A stretch of 5,911 nucleotides of DNA from Planctomycetota bacterium (GTDB lineage Bacteria; Planctomycetota; UBA1135; GCA-002686595): the NCBI GenBank assembly GCA_013140785.1, contig JABFRZ010000667.1, positions 1 to 5,911 of the forward strand, in the 5' to 3' direction. Below the pieces are notes generated by a model. It was not told where the DNA came from, searched no databases, and saw nothing but the letters and a program-made list of their open reading frames with translations. How positions within the stretch are numbered: the stretch's first letter is position 1; every line of letters begins with the position of its first letter. This document shows positions 1 to 5,223 of the stretch, piece after piece. The translations under genes were made by a program, and so were the position numbers.

Positions 1-577
1 CGTCGCCGCCGGCGCGCGCGAGCACGGTGGCGATCACGGTCTGCGCCGAGGGCAGCGCGCGCGGGAAAAAGCCCGCCAGAGTGCGGACGGAACCGCGCTC
101 GCGCTCGCAGATCCCGAGCAGCGCGGACGCGAGGGCCGCGCGCAGACTGGGTCCGGGCTGGGATTCGGGGTCGGACGGGATTCCCAGTTCGATCGCCAGC
201 TTCAACTCGGCGCGCGCGCCGACGCGCCCGAGCAGATCGAGCCCGGTCTCGCGCTCGGCGTCGCCCGCAGCGGACCGAGCCAGGCGCGCCAGCATGGCCA
301 ACACGTCCTGACGCGGCAGCATGCCGATGGCACCGAGAAGCGCCGCTCGTTGCGACACGCCACCTTGTCCGGCGCGAAGACGATCGAAGAGGGGCTGCAC
401 GGCGTCGCCTCCGAGGCGTGCGAGCTGGTTCGCCGCGCGGGCCATGTGCGCCGGTAGGTCGATCTCCGCCAGAACCGCGTCGATCTGGGTGGCCAAGAGC
501 TCCCCCCGATCTTGCGGGGAGCTCCAGTTCTTCCCCAGGGCAAGCAGACACGCGAGCATCGTCGAGGCAGTACTCAT
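1..577 (-). CDS. HEAT-like alpha-helical repeat protein, partial (C-terminus beyond left edge)
   Basis: This reading frame stays open from the ATG at 577 to the window edge, giving at least 192 residues. I translated it by hand; it begins MSTASTMLACLLALGKNW. After about residue 35 it is a run of amphipathic helices rich in Ala, Leu and Arg, with phrases such as 'ANQLARLGGDAVQPLFDRL', 'RAALLGAIGML' and 'ALASALLGICERE'. These resemble HEAT/armadillo-type repeats, which usually serve as protein-binding scaffolds. It has no catalytic motif and no convincing signal peptide. It is the fourth gene of the minus-strand prepilin operon, starting 10 bp after the PilX-like stop. An in-frame GTG at 583 would shorten the gap to 4 bp; neither start has a clear ribosome binding site. 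The coding assignment is fairly secure because of the long open frame and tight operon spacing. The repeat class is inferred from composition and helix pattern, and no specific function can be given. Confidence 0.72.
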   Translation of the reverse strand, partial: MSTASTMLACLLALGKNWSSPQDRGELLATQIDAVLAEIDLPAHMARAANQLARLGGDAVQPLFDRLRAGQGGVSQRAALLGAIGMLPRQDVLAMLARLARSAAGDAERETGLDLLGRVGARAELKLAIELGIPSDPESQPGPSLRAALASALLGICERERGSVRTLAGFFPRALPSAQTVIATVLARAGGD

Positions 578-587
578 CGTCACCGCA

Positions 588-2378
588 TCACTGCTTGATG
601 AGCAGGCCCGTAAGGTCGGAGATGGAGAGCGGCGGGTTCCGGTTCAGGGCGGCACTCAGCACGTCGGGCGAGAGCGGCGAGTGGTCCAGGAGGATGTTCG
701 TCAGCGAGCTCGAGTCCAGGGATGCCGATCCGATTGCCGCGCTCAACACCGAGTCCGACAGCGGCTGGTGGATCCTCAGGACGCTGTCCAGGTCGCCCTT
801 GTTCATAGGGGGATCGCGCAGGCAGGCCGCCTCGAGCGCCTCGACCGAAACCGGCGCGGCGGCGATCAGCGCGTCCCTCAGTTCCTTGGAGGTCATCGAG
901 GAGCCGACCAAGTCCACCAACGGATCATTGGCCACCGTGTCGCGCAGGGCATAGTCCTCGGGCAGGTAGAACGCGGTTCCGTCGCGCACGCCGTAGAGAA
1001 GCTCGTTCACTTGCGACCAGTCGAAGTCGCTCTCGGAACCGAAGTACGAGGCGCTGCCCCCGTTCTTCTCGAGGTAGCGCACGTCGAGCACCTGGTCATG
1101 GTGTGACTCCGCCGGCGGCAGGAGCAACTTGGGGTCGAACCCGAGGAGCTTGAACGGATCGATGCGCCGCGCGGCCAACGCCTGCGGCAGGTCTACCACG
1201 CGCCAGGAGTGAAGCACCGGAATCTGCGCCTCGAGCGTGGCTCCGAGCGCGAGGTCGTAGTGCAGCCTGCCCTTCGCGGCGAGCTGCAACGCCTTGCACA
1301 CCAGCCCCCCGTAGAGCTCGTACTGCGCAGCCACGTGCACTTCGGCCTCGGGCGCGTAGATGAAGCCGTAGAACTGGCTCTTCGCGCCGAAGTTCACGGT
1401 CTTGCCCGCGGGGGCGGCCACCAAGATGAGGCTGTCAGAGGTCACCTGAGTGGTGGTCGAGACGACCGAGCTCGAGGCGAGGTCCAGCGACTCGGTCACG
1501 AACAGCTCGATCGGCCCGTCGGTGGTGTCGAACACCAGTTCGGCCCCGATGCGCAGGCTGAGCGAGCCCACCACCGCCGTCAGCGGCCCCTTGAGGATGA
1601 GCTTCGTGTTCTTCCCGATGTCCACGCCCTGGTATCCAGCCTCGCCCGGCGGGACGACCATGGGCGTGCCACTCGTGTACTTCAGCGCGCGAGCCAGCGC
1701 GATGTCTGGCACGTCGATCGGTGGCGGGATCTCGAGCTCGGGCCGGGCCGAGGTTCCGCCCGTGACGATCGCCCCGCTGGCGACATCGACCTTGCCCATC
1801 GGACCGAATACCACGTCGCCGAAGATCAAGCCGCCCGCAGCAATCGAGATGTCGTTGTTCGAACCGACCGTGCCCTGGTTGTTGAGCGGGGTGTTGACCT
1901 GCCCGGCGTACTTCCCTTGGCTCGAGTCGTAGCTGTCCAGGCGTACGTCCGGGTTCAAGCGCACGCTGTCGCTGATGAAGAACCCGAGCGAGCCGATGCC
2001 GAGCCCGACTGGCTCGCACACGAGTCCGAGCGTGGCGCGACCCGTGCCGTACATCGCCGTACACTCGAGCTCGACCAGGCCGCTCGCGTGCTCGGTGGCC
2101 TCGACCCACAGCAGGCCACTTCCGAACACCGCCGGCGCCGCCTCCGAGCCGACGTTCCCCGTGCGCGCCTGCGCGAGCCCGGTGTAAGCCTCGGCCAGGC
2201 CCGCCTCGGCCAGGTTGAGCGCCTGCGCGGTATCCGCCGACGAATTGAGGCGCCGCGTGACCGCCAGCGAGATCTGCAGGAAGCCTGCCGCGAGGATGGA
2301 GACCACCATCACGGCCATGACCGAGAAGAGCAGGGCCGCGCCGCGCCGCGCGCGTGAATGCATGTCAGTCCGGTGCAT
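588..2378 (-). CDS. PilX/GspK-like prepilin with DUF7305-like domain and C-terminal helical repeats
   Basis: This 596-residue protein is probably a minor pilin or pseudopilin of a type IV pilus or type II secretion machine. Residues 11-40 (RRG, then a hydrophobic helix) form a prepilin-like N-terminus. The likely processing point is Gly13, and Glu at +5 is absent, as in PilX and GspK. The 'NLAEAGLAEA' stretch (55-64) is typical of PilX N-terminal domains. Residues about 130-380 are Gly/Val-rich beta structure; 'FYGFIYAPEAEVHV' (336-349) and 'YGGLV...GRLHYD' (356-375) match my memory of DUF7305. Residues about 385-490 form a linker without a recognised fold. Residues 495-596 are seven units of about 15 residues. 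Ordinary PilX proteins are under 250 residues, so this one is much enlarged. The start is ambiguous: Met1 and Met6 (ATG at 2363) lie in a 15-bp duplication, and neither has a Shine-Dalgarno. It begins 9 bp after the PilW-like stop. Confidence 0.85.
   Translation of the reverse strand: MHRTDMHSRARRGAALLFSVMAVMVVSILAAGFLQISLAVTRRLNSSADTAQALNLAEAGLAEAYTGLAQARTGNVGSEAAPAVFGSGLLWVEATEHASGLVELECTAMYGTGRATLGLVCEPVGLGIGSLGFFISDSVRLNPDVRLDSYDSSQGKYAGQVNTPLNNQGTVGSNNDISIAAGGLIFGDVVFGPMGKVDVASGAIVTGGTSARPELEIPPPIDVPDIALARALKYTSGTPMVVPPGEAGYQGVDIGKNTKLILKGPLTAVVGSLSLRIGAELVFDTTDGPIELFVTESLDLASSSVVSTTTQVTSDSLILVAAPAGKTVNFGAKSQFYGFIYAPEAEVHVAAQYELYGGLVCKALQLAAKGRLHYDLALGATLEAQIPVLHSWRVVDLPQALAARRIDPFKLLGFDPKLLLPPAESHHDQVLDVRYLEKNGGSASYFGSESDFDWSQVNELLYGVRDGTAFYLPEDYALRDTVANDPLVDLVGSSMTSKELRDALIAAAPVSVEALEAACLRDPPMNKGDLDSVLRIHQPLSDSVLSAAIGSASLDSSSLTNILLDHSPLSPDVLSAALNRNPPLSISDLTGLLIKQ
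591..896 (-). repeat. Seven-unit, about 15-residue helical repeat at the PilX-like C-terminus
   Basis: Residues 495-596 of the PilX-like protein divide into seven units starting at 495, 510, 525, 540, 554, 569 and 584. Each begins with a hydrophobic residue (M, V or L), usually followed by Ser or Thr. Most contain an acidic or polar residue before a Leu at position 6 and hydrophobics at 9-10, and several end in Pro or Pro-Pro. Units alternate: odd ones resemble 'LSISDLTGLLIKQ' and even ones 'LSPDVLSAALNRNPP'. The real period is therefore about 29-30 residues, present three and a half times. The fourth unit is one residue short. Units are clearly diverged, so this is not a recent DNA expansion. 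A short-helix solenoid is the likely fold; the role is unknown. Confidence 0.75.
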
Positions 2379-2395
2379 GTCAGTTGCTCAGTTGC
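2359..2395 (-). repeat. Nested tandem direct repeats at the PilW-like stop / PilX-like start
   Basis: Two perfect 11-bp copies (plus strand TGCATGTCAGT, 2359-2369 and 2374-2384) lie 15 bp apart and each contains a start codon for the PilX-like gene, giving the protein N-terminus MHRTDMHSR. Next to them, TCAGTTGC occurs twice in tandem (2380-2387 and 2388-2395) across the stop codon of the PilW-like gene. The 15-bp period keeps the frame, so both ATGs can start the same protein. Confidence 0.8.
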
Positions 2396-2984
2396 GGCAG
2401 TACACGACCGATTCGATCGTCTGCTCGACCAGGCGCCCGTTCACCTCGGGCCGACGCAGCGTCAGACGGATCACGACGCGTTCGCCCTCGAGCACGAAGC
2501 TCAGTCCGTCCTCGTCGATCAGTCCGTTCCCGTTGTCGTCCACACCGTTGAGCTCCTCGCCCTCGAGCAGCGGACTGACCAGGCTGGTCCAGACCGCCTT
2601 GCGCTCCTCGGCCGCACCCGGGTTCTCGCGCCACTCGACCGCCAGGCGCTGCTCGTCGAGGCGGATCTCCTCGGGCGCGCTCCACACCACCGCCCCGTCC
2701 TCGATGCCGAGGCTGAAGGTGTAGCGGATGCTGTCCGAGTGCAGCTCCTCGATCTCTGGGATGAGCGTGCCGCGGTCCGAGCCCATCACGGCCAGCGCAA
2801 TCTTGTCCATCACGCCACGCGCCTGGTCCTCGTAGTGCATGCTGGCGGTCTGGTCGCCGGCCAGCCCGAGCGCCGTGTTCATCACGAAGGCGGCCTTGGT
2901 CACGACTCCGGTCACCAGCAGAGCAGCCAGGGTCACCTCGATGAGCGTCCAGCCGGCGCGCGGCGAGCGAGGCAGCGATCTCAT
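2388..2984 (-). CDS. PilW/GspJ-like prepilin N-terminal domain protein
   Basis: This 198-residue protein has a prepilin peptidase site at Gly11, followed by 'WTLIEVTLAALLV', with Trp replacing the usual Phe and Glu16 at mature position +5. The hydrophobic helix covers about residues 12-33. The rest is a soluble pilin head including 'IRYTFSL' and 'VVIRLTLRRP' beta strands, as in PilW/GspJ-type minor pilins. Residues 149-158 (DDNGNGLIDE) resemble a calcium-binding loop, and the protein ends in 'VVYCRN'. The product should be cleaved by a prepilin peptidase and join the tip complex with its two neighbours. It starts 8 bp after the PilV-like stop. An in-frame GTG at 2996 would overlap that stop by the four bases GTGA and add four residues; neither start has a clear Shine-Dalgarno. 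The prepilin class is certain; PilW versus GspJ is inferred from operon order. Confidence 0.86.
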   Translation of the reverse strand: MRSLPRSPRAGWTLIEVTLAALLVTGVVTKAAFVMNTALGLAGDQTASMHYEDQARGVMDKIALAVMGSDRGTLIPEIEELHSDSIRYTFSLGIEDGAVVWSAPEEIRLDEQRLAVEWRENPGAAEERKAVWTSLVSPLLEGEELNGVDDNGNGLIDEDGLSFVLEGERVVIRLTLRRPEVNGRLVEQTIESVVYCRN

Positions 2985-2992
2985 GGGGGCTT

Positions 2993-3574
2993 TCACGACT
3001 TGTTGTAGCGGCAGAGCTGCGTGGCCATCTCGTACTGGCGCGGGCCCGATGGACTTCTCCAGCGCACGCGGACCTGCACCGGCAGGATGAAGTAGCTGCC
3101 GGAGAGATCCTGGTCGCCGACGACGTTGTCGCCCGAGAGGTCGCGCGGCATGCCGAGCGCGCGCAGCTCCACGTCCTCGCGCAGCTGCAAGCCCTCCAGC
3201 GGATCGAGCACGGTCGGGAAGACGATCTCGCCGTCCATGCCGCCGACCGCGTCGGCCGCGTCGTCCAGACCCGGAACCTCGAAGCGCTGACCGGGCGCGC
3301 TGCCCGCGCCGAGCGGGTCGTCGGCCGGATCGGCGTTGTAGAGCGCGTAGACCTCGGAGAACTCCTGCGAGCGCAGCGTCTCGAGCACGTTGCGCGCGGC
3401 GGTGACCGCCAGCGACGTCTCGCGATTGACCGCGCGCTGCTGGGCCAGGCTGCCGACGACGCTCGACAGGATCAGGATCGAGACGAGCAGGATCGTCATC
3501 CCCACCATGAGCTCCACGAAGGTGAAGCCGTGTGAGGCTCGACGAGGGCAGCTGGAACCGGGAGTACGCGGCAT
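2993..3574 (-). CDS. PilV/GspI-like prepilin N-terminal domain protein
   Basis: This 193-residue protein has a classic type IV prepilin signal: a basic leader (residues 1-16), Gly16 as the cleavage residue, then 'FTFVELMVGMTILLV' with Glu21 at mature +5 and a hydrophobic helix to about residue 44. 'AARNVLETLRSQEF' (59-72) is typical of PilV/GspI proteins, where a helix continues into the globular head. 'YFILPVQVRVRW' (161-172) is a C-terminal beta strand also common in that family. Residues 145-156 fit an EF-hand or dockerin-like loop with D145, S147, D149 and D156. It is first in the operon, and the order PilV-PilW-PilX supports a minor pilin or pseudopilin role at the inner membrane. The ATG at 3574 is the only start giving a normal short leader; upstream is C-rich with no Shine-Dalgarno. 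No FimU/GspH-like gene lies upstream, since the next gene is divergent. Confidence 0.88.
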   Translation of the reverse strand: MPRTPGSSCPRRASHGFTFVELMVGMTILLVSILILSSVVGSLAQQRAVNRETSLAVTAARNVLETLRSQEFSEVYALYNADPADDPLGAGSAPGQRFEVPGLDDAADAVGGMDGEIVFPTVLDPLEGLQLREDVELRALGMPRDLSGDNVVGDQDLSGSYFILPVQVRVRWRSPSGPRQYEMATQLCRYNKS

Positions 3575-3581
3575 GGGGCAT

Positions 3582-3598
3582 GTCCCGTGGGGGGGGAC
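3582..3598 (-). repeat. C8 tract within a short hairpin in the PilV-like 5' leader
   Basis: On the minus strand, eight consecutive C residues (3589-3596) lie 14 nt before the PilV-like start codon. They overlap a possible 5-bp stem, GTCCC/GGGAC, closing a 7-nt loop. Eight identical bases in a leader could be prone to slippage, but nothing here shows actual variation. Confidence 0.35.
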
Positions 3599-3643
3599 GC
3601 CGACTTGCAGTTCGGAAGAAAAGACTCGTCAGTTGAGTGAAAT

Positions 3644-3657
3644 TCCGCGCGCGCGGA
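3644..3657. repeat. 14-bp perfect palindrome upstream of the prepilin operon
   Basis: TCCGCGCGCGCGGA is a perfect 14-bp palindrome placed 70 bp before the PilV-like start. Alternating CG in such GC-rich DNA is partly expected by chance. The position would suit an operator or a Z-DNA-prone site, but there is no independent support. Confidence 0.35.
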
Positions 3658-3721
3658 GGACCTGGAGCGACAGCGCTGCCCCGAAGCCAGCCTTCGACCC
3701 ACGAACAGGCGCGGAGCACGC

Positions 3722-3769
3722 CTAGCAGCCCGTAGTGAGAGTCGCTACTGCGGCTTCGCGTGCTGCTAG
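3722..3769. repeat. Compound inverted repeat (three-way-junction-like) before the DUF72 gene
   Basis: An 8-bp perfect outer stem, CTAGCAGC (3722-3729) with GCTGCTAG (3762-3769), encloses two smaller hairpins. The first is GTAGTGA/TCGCTAC (3732-3738 with 3742-3748, one G-T wobble, loop GAG). The second is GCG/CGC (3750-3752 with 3757-3759, loop GCTT). It ends 19 bp before the DUF72 start codon and just upstream of a -10-like hexamer. It could be a regulatory element, the remnant of a dispersed REP-like palindrome, or a terminator without a T-tract. Confidence 0.5.
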
Positions 3770-3775
3770 CCCGAC

Positions 3776-3781
3776 TACAAT
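3776..3781 (+). promoter_or_regulatory. Candidate -10 element (TACAAT) for the DUF72 gene, possibly leaderless
   Basis: TACAAT matches five of six bases of the TATAAT consensus. It ends 7 nt before the A of the DUF72 start codon, so transcription would begin at or next to the ATG. No convincing -35 hexamer lies at 17-bp spacing (GCTTCG at 3753-3758), and the six C residues before the ATG contain no Shine-Dalgarno. Both facts fit a leaderless mRNA, but this is inference from spacing alone. Confidence 0.33.
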
Positions 3782-3788
3782 CCCCCCG

Positions 3789-4490
3789 ATGCGCCTCTTC
3801 GCAGGCACGAGCGGCTTCAGCTACGACGAGTGGAAGGGCGTGTTCTATCCCGAGGACCTGCCCGCCAAGCAGCGTTTGGCCTACTACTCGACGCGCCTCA
3901 CCACGGTCGAGATCAACAACACCTTCTACGGCACGCCGAAGTCCAGCGTGCTCGAGGGTTGGAAGGCGCAGGCGAGCGGCGACTTTCGCTTCGTGATCAA
4001 GGCCGCCCAGCGCCTGACGCACCACAAGCGCCTCAAGGACTGCGCCGAGGATCTGGCCTTCACGCTCGACGTCTACCGCGCGCTGGGAAAGAGCCTCGGC
4101 CCGATCCTGTTCCAGCTCCCGCCGAACTTCCAGAAGGACCTCGCGCGCCTGACAGTCTTTCTCGAGCTACTCCCCGCCGACATCCAGCCCGCCTTCGAGT
4201 TCCGGCACGCGTCCTGGTTCGGCGAGGACGTCTACGAGACCTTGCGCGCGAAGGGCGCCGCGCTGGTCGTCTCGGACGTGGACGAGGCACCCGAGCCGCC
4301 GCTCGTGCCAACCGCGCGCTTCGGCTACCTGCGCCTGCGCCGCACGGCCTACGCGCCCGACGCGCTCGCGACCTGGCTCACGCGCGTGCGCGCGCAACCG
4401 TGGGACGAGGCGTACGTCTTCTTCAAGCACGAGGACGCCGGCACCGGGCCGAAGCTGGCGGGCGAGTTCCTGACGCTGGCGCGTGGCTGA
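3789..4490 (+). CDS. DUF72 (YecE-family) protein
   Basis: This 233-residue cytoplasmic protein belongs to the DUF72 family, predicted TIM barrels of uncertain biochemical function. The family motifs appear in order: 'GTSGFSYDEWKGVFYP' (6-21), 'TVEINNTFYG' (39-48), 'FRFVIKAAQRLTH' (66-78), 'GPILFQLPPNF' (104-114), 'AFEFRHASWF' (135-144), 'FGYLRLR' (178-184) and 'YVFFKHED' (209-216). The last ends in KHED where many relatives have an Asn-rich stretch. Its length is near the lower end for the family, but all core strands seem present. The ATG at 3789 is chosen because the family motif starts five residues later; the frame is open upstream to an ATG at 3735, but that extension lies in the inverted-repeat region and has no family-like sequence. 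It is the only plus-strand gene here, divergent from the prepilin operon and convergent with the DUF1579 gene. Confidence 0.93.
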   Translation: MRLFAGTSGFSYDEWKGVFYPEDLPAKQRLAYYSTRLTTVEINNTFYGTPKSSVLEGWKAQASGDFRFVIKAAQRLTHHKRLKDCAEDLAFTLDVYRALGKSLGPILFQLPPNFQKDLARLTVFLELLPADIQPAFEFRHASWFGEDVYETLRAKGAALVVSDVDEAPEPPLVPTARFGYLRLRRTAYAPDALATWLTRVRAQPWDEAYVFFKHEDAGTGPKLAGEFLTLARG

Positions 4491-4581
4491 AGGTTGGCCG
4501 CAAGGTCACTGGGCTCCGACATCTGGATCCCGATGCAACCTCGCGGCCCGTGTTGCCCCTAGGGTCTGTCCTCGCGCGCTC

Positions 4582-5124
4582 TCAGCTCCGCTTCGTGTAG
4601 CGGATGCGCATCTGCAGCTCCTTCTTCCCGCCGTCGAGCTGGAAGATCTCGAAGGCGCGCGTGCGCGCATCCGGGAAGGTGGAGAGGTACTCGAAGCGCG
4701 CGGGTTTGCCGTCCATGCCGAGGCCGTCCACCAGGGCGGTGAAGCTCTTGCCGTCCTTCGAGAACTGGCCGTTCGCGAAGACGGACATCGGGCTCCCGCT
4801 CGAGTCGATCCACACGCCGGAGTAGGCGCTCTTCGAGGCGTCGTAGCCGGTGAAGCCCTTGCCCTGGAAGGGCATGCCCATGAACGAGCCCGTGTGCTCG
4901 GTGATCAGCCAGTTCCCGCCGCACTCCATGCGGCAGGTCTCGCTGCCCTGGGTGGTCTGGCCCATCAGCGAGACTTCGGCGTCCCAAGTGCCGACCCAGG
5001 CTTCGAGGCGCTTCAGTTCGGGCGGGAGTGTGGGCGCGCCGGGGACCTCTTGTTTGGGCGAGGACGTGGCGCGCAAGACGAGGAGGCCGGACAGCAAAGT
5101 ACCGGCGAGGAGGGCGATCTGCAT
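4582..5124 (-). CDS. DUF1579 family protein, exported
   Basis: This 180-residue protein matches the DUF1579 family: 'LEAWVGTWDAEV' (40-51), 'GGNWLITEHTG' (69-79), 'MPFQGKGFTGYDASKSAYSG' (84-103), 'VWIDSSG' (104-110) and 'FTALVDG' (128-134). The family is thought to adopt a calycin-like beta barrel and has no established enzymatic role. Residues 1 to about 20 (MQIALLAGTLLSGLLVLRAT) look like a signal peptide or membrane anchor. No lipobox Cys is present, so it is probably periplasmic or anchored rather than a lipoprotein. Two Cys at 64 and 68 (CRMEC) could bind metal or form a disulfide, which is speculation. The ATG at 5124 is supported by the signal sequence; there is no Shine-Dalgarno, and the start lies in a palindrome. 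It is last in the minus-strand kinase/membrane-protein series and convergent with the DUF72 gene. Confidence 0.88.
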   Translation of the reverse strand: MQIALLAGTLLSGLLVLRATSSPKQEVPGAPTLPPELKRLEAWVGTWDAEVSLMGQTTQGSETCRMECGGNWLITEHTGSFMGMPFQGKGFTGYDASKSAYSGVWIDSSGSPMSVFANGQFSKDGKSFTALVDGLGMDGKPARFEYLSTFPDARTRAFEIFQLDGGKKELQMRIRYTKRS

Positions 5125-5152
5125 GAGTGACTCATCGGACGCATCGCGTCCG
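5123..5152. repeat. Two adjacent inverted repeats over and upstream of the DUF1579 start
   Basis: ATGAGT-G-ACTCAT (5123-5135) is a 13-bp palindrome with a single central base, overlapping two bases of the DUF1579 start codon. Directly next to it, CGGACGC-ATC-GCGTCCG (5136-5152) is a perfect 7-bp stem with a 3-nt loop. On the minus-strand transcript they would form one or two hairpins at the translation start; as DNA they could be operator sites. No promoter was recognised nearby. Confidence 0.5.
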
Positions 5153-5223
5153 CTTGGACCGGCACTGAGCGCGCTCGGTCGTGGGGAGGAACGTCGCGGA
5201 GGAGCGGACGGATCAGGCCGGCT

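Noticed and set aside
202..543. A 113-aa minus-strand open frame inside the HEAT-like gene
   Set aside because: It is rich in Arg, Ser, Pro and Cys with no hydrophobic core and lies in another frame of the better-supported open reading frame that runs from 577 to the left edge.
1209..2357. A long plus-strand open frame (382 aa) opposite the PilX-like gene
   Set aside because: Its product is almost all Arg, His, Glu, Asp and Ala, typical of an antisense shadow in GC-rich DNA; the minus-strand PilX-like protein has recognisable domains.
3722..3769. The folded element as a tRNA or other known small RNA
   Set aside because: It is only 48 nt, with no T-loop, anticodon arm or other recognisable conserved motif.
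2985..4025. Upstream extension of the PilW-like frame across the PilV-like gene and into the DUF72 gene
   Set aside because: The extension has no family resemblance and would bury the prepilin leader deep inside the protein; the prepilin site requires a start at 2984 or 2996.
4491..4581. A terminator between the convergent DUF72 and DUF1579 genes
   Set aside because: Only a 5-bp GCAAC/GTTGC pair with a 12-nt loop is visible and there is no T-tract, so I could not support a terminator although one would be expected here.
3830..4600. A 256-aa plus-strand frame overlapping the DUF72 gene
   Set aside because: It is an out-of-frame shadow dominated by Arg, Ala, Pro and Gly; the overlapping frame shows all the DUF72 motifs.
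4483..5130. A 215-aa plus-strand frame opposite the DUF1579 gene
   Set aside because: The composition is typical of an antisense shadow (Ala, Glu, Gly, His and Arg) with no motif, while the minus strand has a signal peptide and DUF1579 motifs.
5158..5179. GAGCGCGCTC palindrome (5167-5176) upstream of the DUF1579 gene as an operator
   Set aside because: Short GC-only palindromes are frequent in DNA of this composition, and nothing else marks it as functional.
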